Positions 16,491 through 21,238 of a stretch of DNA of 22,820 nt are shown in pieces. The stretch comes from a virus. Where the stretch lies: positions 1 through 22,820 of IMG/VR virus record IMGVR_UViG_3300003877_000012; one strand, written 5' to 3'. Position numbers and translations under genes: made by a program. The notes beneath the pieces were generated by a model, which worked only from the letters and a program-made list of their open reading frames with translations, did not search any database and was not told the origin of the DNA. Numbering within the stretch: the first letter of the stretch is position 1; every line of letters starts with the position of its first letter.

Positions 16491-16550
16491 TCGCGGATCT
16501 GTGGGGATCTTCGCGGATCTGTGGGGATCTTCGCGGATCTGTGGGGATCT
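16491..16550. repeat. 20-bp tandem repeat x3 with two GATC sites per unit
   Basis: The unit tcgcggatctgtggggatct occurs three times without any change (16491-16510, 16511-16530, 16531-16550). The ten bases before (gtgggtgtct) look like a decayed half-unit. Perfect identity suggests recent expansion or selection for an iteron. Confidence 0.9.
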
Positions 16551-16666
16551 ACCTAATGCCCTAGAATCGTCTCCGCTTCGCCTTTCGGCAGCTTCGATGT
16601 CTCGTTGGCTGCTCTTCTCAGATCTCGCAAGCAAAGTACTCAGCCTCTTAGAGCCTAGGCTTCGAG

Positions 16667-16716
16667 AATGCTCGCAGGTTGTACGATCGTTTAGGGGTAT
16701 ACTATGGCATTAGGAC
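16667..16716 (+). promoter_or_regulatory. Duplicated regulatory module, copy 2
   Basis: TGCTCGCAGGT at 16669-16679 and TATACTAT at 16698-16705, the same 29-base offset as copy 1, again followed by one base and GCAT. Between the conserved words the two copies differ strongly, so the words rather than the whole segment appear conserved. No gene with a ribosome site follows directly, so a small RNA or a replication primer transcript is possible. Confidence 0.45.
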
Positions 16717-16809
16717 TGCGAAATAATTCAGTGGTGGCGATTCTGGGCAGCTTAAATGCTGGGTTTTTGAGGCTGTTGAGCGCGGAACGCGGTTTTAAGG
16801 GTGAAAGTC

Positions 16810-16859
16810 GTTGCAGGTGCAAGAAAACCGTTGCAGGTGCAAGAAAACCGTTGCAGGTG
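16810..16859. repeat. 20-bp tandem repeat x2.5 containing TTGCA/TGCAA words
   Basis: The unit gttgcaggtgcaagaaaacc occurs at 16810-16829 and 16830-16849, followed by a half-unit at 16850-16859. Each unit holds TTGCA and TGCAA as an internal dyad (ttgcaggtgcaa). The TTGCA word recurs in the 11-bp arrays downstream. Confidence 0.9.
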
Positions 16860-16979
16860 AGGTGCACACGAAACGACACAATCGATGTCCTGTGATTTTC
16901 GACTTCTTCGAACACGGGTCGAGGGCACGTAAAATTCAGGTCAGTCTCAAACATCCCAAACCCCCCGCAAGGATCCAAA

Positions 16980-17031
16980 CCCCGAAGATCCTCAGTGATC
17001 CCCACCCCGAAGATCCAAACCCCGAAGATCC
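16980..17031. repeat. 12-bp repeats ccccgaagatcc x3
   Basis: Copies at 16980-16991, 17005-17016 and 17020-17031, with spacers of 13 and 3 bases. Each carries one GATC. Confidence 0.85.
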
Positions 17032-17036
17032 TCTCA

Positions 17037-17115
17037 GTGCAAGCCCCCCCTCGCACAGGGCTTGCACAGGGCTTGCACAGGGCTTGCACAGGGCTTGCAC
17101 TGGGGGGGCTTGCAC
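17037..17115. repeat. Iteron array A: 11-bp repeats inside 14-bp inverted arms
   Basis: Arms GTGCAAGCCCCCCC (17037-17050) and GGGGGGGCTTGCAC (17102-17115) are exact inverse complements. Between them cttgcacaggg repeats at 17061-17071, 17072-17082 and 17083-17093, with variant units on both sides. The array is the mirror of array B at 17354-17434. Confidence 0.9.
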
Positions 17116-17224
17116 CAGCCACAAACTTAGGCCCTATGCGGCCTAGCGCTCCGCTTCAAACGGGGGTAAATGCTCCCTTTCGATTTTTTTGCTCATTACT
17201 CCCAGATTCTTCGGATCCCCACTT

Positions 17225-17260
17225 TCTGATCCCCTCTCTGATCCCCTCTCTGATCCCCAC
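17225..17260. repeat. 12-bp tandem repeat tctgatcccctc x3
   Basis: Units at 17225-17236, 17237-17248 and 17249-17260, the last ending ac. Each has one GATC. The set lies between the two iteron arrays, about 40 bases before the A/T-only stretch. Confidence 0.9.
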
Positions 17261-17300
17261 TGCTTTTACCCACTTTCAGCAACTTTCTCTATTCTCTCTC

Positions 17301-17326
17301 TTATTTATATAATAATAATAATAAAA
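17301..17326. other. 26 consecutive A/T bases, candidate unwinding element
   Basis: From 17301 to 17326 every base is A or T, including a run of taa/ata triplets, inside an otherwise G/C-rich repeat region. It is flanked by array A (left) and array B (right). Such a stretch is what a replication origin needs for strand opening. It could alternatively be a simple-sequence expansion. Confidence 0.55.
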
Positions 17327-17353
17327 GAGTAGTAAAAACAAGCACTTACGTGT

Positions 17354-17434
17354 GGTGCAAGCCCCCCAGTGCAAGCCCCGTGCAAGCCCCGTGCAAGCCC
17401 CCCGCAAGCCCCTAGCGCTGGGGGGGCTTGCACC
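17354..17434. repeat. Iteron array B: mirror-image 11-bp repeats with inverted arms
   Basis: The 11-base unit gtgcaagcccc recurs at 17369-17379, 17380-17390 and 17391-17401, with a variant after it. Outer arms ggtgcaagccccccag (17354-17369) and ctgggggggcttgcacc (17418-17434) pair except for one extra G. The unit is the reverse complement of the array A unit with one base changed, so the arrays face each other across about 240 bases. Confidence 0.9.
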
Positions 17435-17480
17435 GATTCCGAGCTAAAAAGCGTCCGAAACCCTCAAAAATCCCCACTTG

Positions 17481-17504
17481 GATCCCCAGATCCCCAGATC
17501 CCCA
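17481..17504. repeat. 8-bp tandem repeat gatcccca x3
   Basis: Three exact units at 17481-17488, 17489-17496 and 17497-17504, directly before the 29-bp inverted repeat. GATC is thus spaced at eight bases. Confidence 0.9.
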
Positions 17505-17509
17505 AAACC

Positions 17510-17599
17510 CGATCACCAGTGGATATTCACTGATCCCCGTGAAAGTTCATTGGTGATCATGAAAATACATGGGGATCAGTGAATATCCACTGGTGATCG
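17510..17599. repeat. Perfect 29-bp inverted repeat with related word in the spacer
   Basis: Arms at 17510-17538 and 17571-17599 are exact inverse complements over 29 bases (core GATCACCAGTGGATATTCAC). The 32-base spacer holds a diverged further copy (GTGAAAGTTCATTGGTGATC, 17539-17558) and the dyad CATG-N6-CATG (17558-17571). Each arm itself contains CAGTG-N6-CACTG. A long cruciform or hairpin could form. The lack of a T-run argues against a simple terminator; an origin, operator cluster or packaging signal is more fitting. Confidence 0.9.
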
Positions 17600-17713
17600 A
17601 AAAATCCACGACCCTTAATATCCCCCACTACTAAAAGCCACTCCAGCCTAATAGCTTCCACCTCTAAACAACCTCCCAGATCCCCAAAGATCTTGCCACT
17701 AGATCCCTAAACC

Positions 17714-17729
17714 CTTGCATAACTGCAAG
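17714..17729. repeat. Small dyad CTTGCA-N4-TGCAAG
   Basis: CTTGCA (17714-17719) and TGCAAG (17724-17729) are inverse complements around a four-base loop. The TTGCA word links it with the iteron arrays and with the early promoter (17876, 17890, 17921). Confidence 0.6.
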
Positions 17730-17747
17730 TCGCTCAATTACGTCGAG

Positions 17748-17793
17748 TGGTCAACTTAACTAATATTTGGTCAGATTGGCCACATATTGGTCA
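17748..17793 (+). promoter_or_regulatory. Three TGGTCA sites at exact 20-bp spacing
   Basis: TGGTCA starts at 17748, 17768 and 17788; a degenerate fourth (AGGTAT) stands at 17808. The surrounding bases are not conserved, so this is not a simple tandem duplication. Near two helical turns between sites places them on one DNA face, suited to a cooperative regulator about 100-140 bases upstream of the early promoter at 17890. Confidence 0.55.
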
Positions 17794-17868
17794 AATAGGA
17801 TCACCTTAGGTATAAGCCTATACACCCACTTTTACTGATAGACCTAGCCTATGACAAGCATTTAATTT

Positions 17869-17918
17869 CATTTATTTGCAAGGAAACGCTTGCATTATCC
17901 TAATCATTGGATTATATT
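17869..17918 (+). promoter_or_regulatory. Early promoter P1, sigma70-like
   Basis: TTGCAT (17890-17895), 17 bases, TATATT (17913-17918). The spacer holds TAATCATTG at 17901-17909 and CATTTATTT lies upstream at 17869-17877. The same elements occur at 22548-22596 with almost identical spacing, which supports a real, regulated promoter. The transcript would start about 45 bases before the ATG at 17972. Confidence 0.7.
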
Positions 17919-17946
17919 GGTTGCAAGTCAAGGAAACGACCACTTA

Positions 17947-17974
17947 AAAAACAACCACAGAGGCAAGTAAAATG
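17947..17974 (+). repeat. Shared 28-bp leader, copy 1
   Basis: The 28 bases ending in ATG 17972-17974 are identical to 18200-18227. They include AACAACCACAGAGG, so GAGG serves as ribosome site nine bases before ATG. A related but diverged leader precedes ATG 22655. Confidence 0.85.
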
Positions 17975-18178
17975 TATGACTATTTAAATATGTTGCGCGC
18001 ATATAACGCAAAAACTTTGATCGGGCATAGATGTTTATCAATCAAAGACTTTACATCATCTTTTAAACGGGGTGTATATTCAGCGGAATGTGAAACAGGC
18101 TTCTATTCTGTGCCATTTTACGACTCGATCACGGGCAAGCAATATTCGTTACCTATTTTAAATACGTTGCGAACCTAA
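17972..18178 (+). CDS. Early protein of unknown function (68 aa)
   Basis: First gene after promoter P1, with GAGG nine bases before ATG. The product starts MYDYLNMLRAYNAKTLIGHR and is rich in Tyr and Ser, with two cysteines (22 and 40) and no membrane segment. No family is recognised. As the first early gene it may act on host functions or on replication, but the sequence gives no direct hint. Confidence 0.65.
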   Translation: MYDYLNMLRAYNAKTLIGHRCLSIKDFTSSFKRGVYSAECETGFYSVPFYDSITGKQYSLPILNTLRT

Positions 18179-18199
18179 AAAGTAACCCAAAGCCAAGTT

Positions 18200-18227
18200 A
18201 AAAACAACCACAGAGGCAAGTAAAATG
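18200..18227 (+). repeat. Shared 28-bp leader, copy 2
   Basis: Identical to 17947-17974 and ending in ATG 18225-18227. The preceding bases (acccaaagccaagtt) resemble those before ATG 22655 (acccaaagcaaactt), which shows the leader is a recurring unit in this genome. Confidence 0.85.
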
Positions 18228-18425
18228 AGCATATCAAGTAATCTACTAAAACTATCTAAAACATCTCAGAGCGCGGCATTAGAGAACGCGCACGGACAAT
18301 ATGTTGACTACAACGATGACACATATAACGAACTAGAAGTGTTTCAATTCGAGGACGGCAGCTTTTTAGCGTTTCAAAATTGTGATACGTATGAGTGTGT
18401 AGACTTGGCGGGAGAGGAGGAATGA
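18225..18425 (+). CDS. Small acidic early protein (66 aa)
   Basis: ATG is preceded by the shared leader with GAGG. The product is acidic, with YVDYNDDTYNELEVFQFEDG and the ending DLAGEEE, has two cysteines (53 and 58) and no membrane segment. Its first seven residues (MSISSNL) resemble those of the 127-residue gene at 18754 (MSISSEL), and the DNA over the first 15 bases is nearly the same, perhaps a duplicated start region. Small acidic early proteins of phages sometimes mimic DNA or inhibit host enzymes; this is speculation here. Confidence 0.65.
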   Translation: MSISSNLLKLSKTSQSAALENAHGQYVDYNDDTYNELEVFQFEDGSFLAFQNCDTYECVDLAGEEE

Positions 18426-18736
18426 TCGTCTTCAACTTAGGATCAAGCAACAAAGATCTAAAATGGGCAATTGGCAAAGAGTTCGCAGGTCAACGCGTTT
18501 TGGCAAAATGTCAGAGAATGGGCGGGAAATTTACGACCATCCACTGTGGGACTGAGTACGAGATCAAGCCCAACGGGTCGGTGGTCTTTGTTCGAGAGTG
18601 GATGGGATGCATTGCGAACAAAGCTCAGCGCGCGGAGTTTCTCAACCAAGTAGCTGGCGTGGGGTTCATTACTGGTCGACCCACCGCTCGAAAAATCGCT
18701 GAAGCAGTAAACAGCAACACGCTGATCTTAAACTAA
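18422..18736 (+). CDS. Early protein of unknown function (104 aa)
   Basis: A longer frame from 18395 exists, but ATG 18422-18424 overlaps the preceding stop as ATGA and has GGAG at seven bases, so it is chosen. The product is basic and mixed alpha/beta: KWAIGKEFAGQRVLAKCQRM, GKFTTIHCGTEYEIKPNGSV, VFVREWMGCIANKAQRAEFL, and a final helix TARKIAEAVNSN. Three cysteines are present. No family is recognised. The strand-turn-strand YEIKPNGSVVFV could be a small beta-barrel. Confidence 0.65.
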   Translation: MIVFNLGSSNKDLKWAIGKEFAGQRVLAKCQRMGGKFTTIHCGTEYEIKPNGSVVFVREWMGCIANKAQRAEFLNQVAGVGFITGRPTARKIAEAVNSNTLILN

Positions 18737-18753
18737 ACCAAGAGGATAGAACA

Positions 18754-19137
18754 ATGAGTATATCAAGTGAATTAGACAGAGAAGTGAAGCTTTATATTTT
18801 AAGTTGTGTGGATAATGAAGGGTTCGAGTGCTTAGATTATTGGACGCCTTGCGAGTCTATCCCCCAAAAAATTGATTTTCTTAGGGAACGGTTCGAGAGT
18901 GAATTCGGATTTAGAACAAAACAAATAGGGCGGCAAGCGGCCTGTAAGGAGTGGCTGCAAGGGTTAGCGCTGAGTATCGCGTATACGAATTACGATATTT
19001 TAGAGCTTGCGATTAAATGGGGTTCGTTGTCAAAATACCCCTCCAACGCGGAATGTCGCAAAATTTTAGATAATTACTTTAACTTTATGGCCGCCAAAAT
19101 GGTACAGCTTTTTAACGGATATAGGATACCAAACTAA
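18754..19137 (+). CDS. Conserved-type early phage protein (127 aa)
   Basis: AGAGGA upstream of ATG gives the ribosome site. The sequence has the order KIDFLRERFESEFGFRTKQI, GRQAACKEWLQGLALSIAYT, NYDILELAIKWGSL and ILDNYFNFMAAKMVQLFNGY. I recall small proteins in many unrelated phages with the same series (R-x-A-x-x-EWL-x-GL, NY-I-x-x-A-x-x-WG, Y-W/F-x-x-MA-x-K-x-x-QL), always of unknown function. It is helical, with no catalytic motif. It is the most likely of the early genes to have homologues. Confidence 0.7.
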   Translation: MSISSELDREVKLYILSCVDNEGFECLDYWTPCESIPQKIDFLRERFESEFGFRTKQIGRQAACKEWLQGLALSIAYTNYDILELAIKWGSLSKYPSNAECRKILDNYFNFMAAKMVQLFNGYRIPN

Positions 19138-19496
19138 TGATCGATTTAACAGAATACAATAATTCAGAATTATATGACTACGTTCAAAACGACGAGTATT
19201 TTTATAACCAATGCGAATCAATAGAAGATGAAAACGGAATTAATAACCTCATTTTGGAATTAGAGGAGCATTTTGTTTTTACTGAAGATCAAAAGAGTAA
19301 TTTAATAAATGAAATAAGTGAAACATTTTTAACTTTTGATGTTATTGTCGAATCGTTTGTTAACGGCAATAAAAAACAAACGATCGAACAAATAGAGGAA
19401 TTCGGACGGACTGATTTTATAATCGAATTAACTAATCTTGATAACGAAAAATTACGCAATAAAATCGCTTTTTTTATTCTAATGGAATGGAGTTAG
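19137..19496 (+). CDS. Very acidic early protein (119 aa)
   Basis: The start overlaps the preceding stop as TAATG. The product is strongly acidic with few basic residues, for example YNNSELYDYVQNDEYFYNQC and IEDENGINNLILELEEHFVF, and is helical. The gene is A/T-rich compared with the late operon. Acidic early proteins can be DNA mimics that block restriction or host nucleases; there is no motif that shows this here. Confidence 0.65.
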   Translation: MIDLTEYNNSELYDYVQNDEYFYNQCESIEDENGINNLILELEEHFVFTEDQKSNLINEISETFLTFDVIVESFVNGNKKQTIEQIEEFGRTDFIIELTNLDNEKLRNKIAFFILMEWS

Positions 19497-19501
19497 TTAT
19501 T

Positions 19502-19561
19502 ATGAATGTTTATAAAGCTCTAACTTTTAACACTGAGGTAATGCAAAATGATTTATACTAA
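19502..19561 (+). CDS. Possible 19-residue peptide ORF overlapping the next start
   Basis: ATG 19502 opens MNVYKALTFNTEVMQNDLY and ends at TAA 19559-19561, overlapping ATG 19548 of the next gene. GGAG lies nine bases upstream. Its EVMQND segment recurs at the end of the 72-residue protein (19816-20034), because both span the same 19-base junction. It may serve only to couple translation. Existence as a peptide is uncertain. Confidence 0.35.
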   Translation: MNVYKALTFNTEVMQNDLY

Positions 19562-19814
19562 AAAATACGATAATGAATGGGACTGTTACGACCATTGCGT
19601 GACTTTTGATATTCGGTTAGACCTAGGCAACAATTACAGCTATCGACATTTTGTAAAAGCATTAAGCAAAGTTCCAAAAGCAATAGAATATGTTCGGAAA
19701 ATGGATTGTGCCTTAATCGACGGGATCACTATAAAATGCCTTGGGAATTATGGGGTTATTAGTCTAACTACATGCATAAACGATTTAGAAGATCACTTAA
19801 GGGAGTATTATTAA
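19548..19814 (+). CDS. Early protein of unknown function (88 aa)
   Basis: GAGG lies ten bases upstream of ATG in a junction (19535-19553) identical to 20014-20032. The product has DNEWDCYDHCVTFDIRLDLG, SYRHFVKALSKVPKAIEYVR and GITIKCLGNYGVISLTTCIN: a strand-helix-strand arrangement with five cysteines. No family is recognised. Confidence 0.6.
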   Translation: MIYTKKYDNEWDCYDHCVTFDIRLDLGNNYSYRHFVKALSKVPKAIEYVRKMDCALIDGITIKCLGNYGVISLTTCINDLEDHLREYY

Positions 19815-19815
19815 A

Positions 19816-20034
19816 ATGATTAAGGATCAAGCACAATTTATAGCGAGCAAATATGGCATTAATTTTAACAAAAACCAAGTAGGTGAAACGATTCAATGTA
19901 TTGATGAAAAAGGGAATTGGTTTAAGTTAGAACGATTCAATAGTTCCCCTTGGTTCATTGGAGCTTCATCAACTACAAAAATAGTTCTAGATTTTAACGG
20001 ATTTAATAAAAAAGAGGTAATGCAAAATGATTAA
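19816..20034 (+). CDS. Early protein of unknown function (72 aa)
   Basis: It begins one base after the preceding stop, and its last codons (EVMQND) carry the ribosome site and start of the next gene. The product (MIKDQAQFIASKYGINFNKN, then GNWFKLERFNSSPWFIGASS) is a mixed alpha/beta protein with one cysteine. A/T-rich codons are used. No family is recognised. Confidence 0.6.
   Translation: MIKDQAQFIASKYGINFNKNQVGETIQCIDEKGNWFKLERFNSSPWFIGASSTTKIVLDFNGFNKKEVMQND
20014..20032 (+). repeat. 19-bp gene-junction repeat (second copy; first at 19535-19553)
   Basis: gaggtaatgcaaaatgatt stands at both gene junctions and supplies GAGG and ATG for genes at 19548 and 20027. It may show duplication of a translation start unit, as for the 28-bp leader. 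Confidence 0.8.
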
Positions 20035-20344
20035 TCAAAACCATACCTACGAAAAAATGCGGCAATTACATGTTGATTGTCAGTGTGAGTGCTACGACAA
20101 TAAATTAGATAATTGTTGTTTTGAGCGAGCGAGCGCGCCTTACAAATATCGAAGCAAGATAAAGACTACATTTAATTGTAAAAGTTCAGAGACTCGTTAT
20201 TTTGTTGAAAAATGTGACGAGTGGGTGAGAGTGGCTAGAGCGGATTATTTTGAGCGGCTCGCTGTACCCCATAAAACCGTCCATGGCGCGATCAAAACGA
20301 TCAAAGGGGTGATGCACACGCCAAAAACGATCTATTTTAACTAG
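20027..20344 (+). CDS. Cysteine-rich early protein (105 aa), possible metal binder
   Basis: ATG lies within the end of the previous gene. Seven cysteines are present, five of them clustered: C18, C20, C22, C30 and C31 (VDCQCECYDNKLDNCC), then C51 and C63. The C-terminal half is basic (HKTVHGAIKTIKGVMHTPKT). Clustered cysteines together with basic residues suggest zinc coordination and nucleic-acid or protein binding. The cluster does not fit a standard zinc ribbon or finger. No family is recognised. Confidence 0.65.
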   Translation: MINQNHTYEKMRQLHVDCQCECYDNKLDNCCFERASAPYKYRSKIKTTFNCKSSETRYFVEKCDEWVRVARADYFERLAVPHKTVHGAIKTIKGVMHTPKTIYFN

Positions 20345-20529
20345 TGGCTAGCTGCGAGGCCATTAAAGACGCATCGGGGGCATACTATTGCGCTCGATGC
20401 GTCATTACGTTTGAGCTTGACCGACACGAGGCTCTAACAAGTAACTGCTTAAGTCAGCGACAGATCCAAGCAGCAACACACGCGCGTTGGATGCCTCGTT
20501 TGAGGCGCATAATAGGGGAAACCAAATGA
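20344..20529 (+). CDS. Small early protein with CxxC (61 aa), GTG start
   Basis: The frame starts with GTG 20344, overlapping the preceding stop TAG by one base; no clear ribosome site is seen, so translation would rely on coupling. The product has AYYCARCVITFELDRH (C16, C19, H28) and C35, plus C4, a set that could hold one zinc ion. The C-terminus is basic (RWMPRLRRIIGETK). It overlaps the next gene as ATGA. Confidence 0.5.
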   Translation: MASCEAIKDASGAYYCARCVITFELDRHEALTSNCLSQRQIQAATHARWMPRLRRIIGETK

Positions 20530-20765
20530 TTGAGATCATAGAATCCAAGTTTCAAGGGTGCGACGTTGTAGCCGTGATCAAGCGCAACCCTCGCAAAGAT
20601 AAATTATTGTCAGTGCGCGCGGGGCGGTACGGGCCTCACGAGTTTAGGTGCGCGCGTTACCATTCCCCCGTGCCCGTGGTGGACTTGGTGTCCTCGTCGC
20701 TAGGACTTGTCGAGATCCGGCTGCTTAATGAGTATGAGCCACTTTATCCAGATCAAAAAGCTTGA
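20526..20765 (+). CDS. Last early protein, unknown (79 aa)
   Basis: A longer frame from 20487 is possible, but ATG 20526 overlaps the preceding stop as ATGA and has GGGGA at eight bases. The product starts MIEIIESKFQGCDVVAVIKR and is mostly strands with many arginines (NPRKDKLLSVRAGRYGPHEF). No family is recognised. A probable terminator follows. Confidence 0.6.
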   Translation: MIEIIESKFQGCDVVAVIKRNPRKDKLLSVRAGRYGPHEFRCARYHSPVPVVDLVSSSLGLVEIRLLNEYEPLYPDQKA

Positions 20766-20781
20766 AAGCTCCACCTGGTAG

Positions 20782-20838
20782 ACACTAACGGAAAAATCCA
20801 AGTGTTAAAAATGGTCTCCGCCTAAGGGGGCTTTTTTT
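20782..20838 (+). terminator. Hairpin and T-run closing the early operon
   Basis: Two elements lie after the last early gene. ACACT/AGTGT (20782-20786 with 20801-20805) encloses a smaller GGA/TCC pair. Further on, CCGCCTAAGGGGG (20818-20830) can form only a short bulged stem but is followed by seven Ts (20832-20838). A rho-independent terminator is likely, although the stem is weak. Confidence 0.5.
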
Positions 20839-20854
20839 ATGGGTGAGTGTAAAG

Positions 20855-20883
20855 TTGATGTTATGTGGGTTACGTAGTAACAT
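20855..20883 (+). promoter_or_regulatory. Promoter P3 with overlapping operator palindrome
   Basis: TTGATG (20855-20860), 17 bases, TAACAT (20878-20883). The palindrome GTTAC-gta-GTAAC (20869-20881) overlaps the spacer and -10 box, and ATGTTA/TAACAT adds an outer dyad. This is a typical place for a repressor, and the two genes downstream are helix-turn-helix proteins, so autoregulation is likely. Confidence 0.55.
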
Positions 20884-20914
20884 ATTACCACTGCAAACTT
20901 AACAGACGAATCAC

Positions 20915-21238
20915 ATGAACCAAATGTCACGATTAGAAGTTACGGTGTATCTAGGGATCTCAAAGAGCAGGTTCTATAAGCTCATTGACAAAGGGATCAT
21001 AAAACCATCAATCGATAGGATCTTGCGGGGCAATCGCGCTTGTGCTCATGCCTGGTCTGTTGAGTACATCGAGAGCATAGCTCCTAAGGTTGCGGAGTAC
21101 ATCCAAGCATCCAAGCGCGGAGAGGTGGAGAGCCTTCATCCTGACTACATCAAACTAAACCAGAAAAGCGAGGACCATCTTAATACAGTGTTCCGAGAGT
21201 TCTTAGGATCTAAGCAGCGGCATCGAGCGTATGAATAA
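20915..21238 (+). CDS. Helix-turn-helix protein, excisionase/MerR-like (107 aa)
   Basis: Residues 5-32 (SRLEVTVYLGISKSRFYKLI, then DKGIIKPS) form the winged-helix pattern of excisionase, AlpA and MerR-type DNA-binding domains: a helix, a turn GISKS, a recognition helix RFYKLI, then a wing. The remaining 75 residues are helical and basic. Starts at 20915 and 20924 are both possible; neither has a clear ribosome site. It lies behind P3 and overlaps the next HTH gene by eight bases. It may be a transcription regulator or a recombination directionality factor; no integrase is in the window to support the latter. Confidence 0.7.
   Translation: MNQMSRLEVTVYLGISKSRFYKLIDKGIIKPSIDRILRGNRACAHAWSVEYIESIAPKVAEYIQASKRGEVESLHPDYIKLNQKSEDHLNTVFREFLGSKQRHRAYE

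Larger units (their letters stand above)
15959..17971. other. 2-kb intergenic region dense in repeats; candidate origin/packaging/regulatory hub
   Basis: No frame here looks like a gene: the longest ones are built from tandem repeats or lack ribosome sites. The stretch separates leftward late genes from rightward early genes. It holds at least eight sets of short tandem repeats, two mirror-image 11-bp arrays, 26 consecutive A/T bases, a 29-bp perfect inverted repeat, phased TGGTCA sites and, by hand count, about 30 GATC sites between 16340 and 17800 (about six expected by chance). Iterons plus an A/T-rich unwinding stretch are hallmarks of replication origins; closeness to terS also allows a packaging site. 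Details are in separate entries. Confidence 0.7.

Noticed and set aside
16298-16564. Open frame of 88 codons on the plus strand
   Set aside because: Its second half is a translation of the perfect 20-bp tandem repeat, it has no ribosome site, and Trp/Gly/Arg-rich composition fits G/C-rich non-coding DNA.
16691-17312. Several open frames on both strands over the 11-bp arrays (for example 16811-17146 plus, 16691-17122 minus)
   Set aside because: They translate tandem repeats (Ala-Cys-Thr-Gly-Leu series) in more than one frame and lack ribosome sites; the open frames result from repeats without stops.
16491-17504. CRISPR array
   Set aside because: Repeats are directly tandem or nearly so, without regular unique spacers of 25-40 bases, and no cas genes are present.
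17510-17599. Rho-independent terminator
   Set aside because: The 29-bp arms could form a hairpin, but no T-run follows on either strand and the spacer is long and itself patterned.
15959-17971. DnaA boxes (TTATCCACA) as proof of a host-type origin
   Set aside because: No exact or near-exact box was found by eye; if this is an origin it must use another initiator.
20766-20838. tRNA gene
   Set aside because: The D-arm-like segment is there, but no matching acceptor stem, no TpsiC arm and no CCA-type end can be found.
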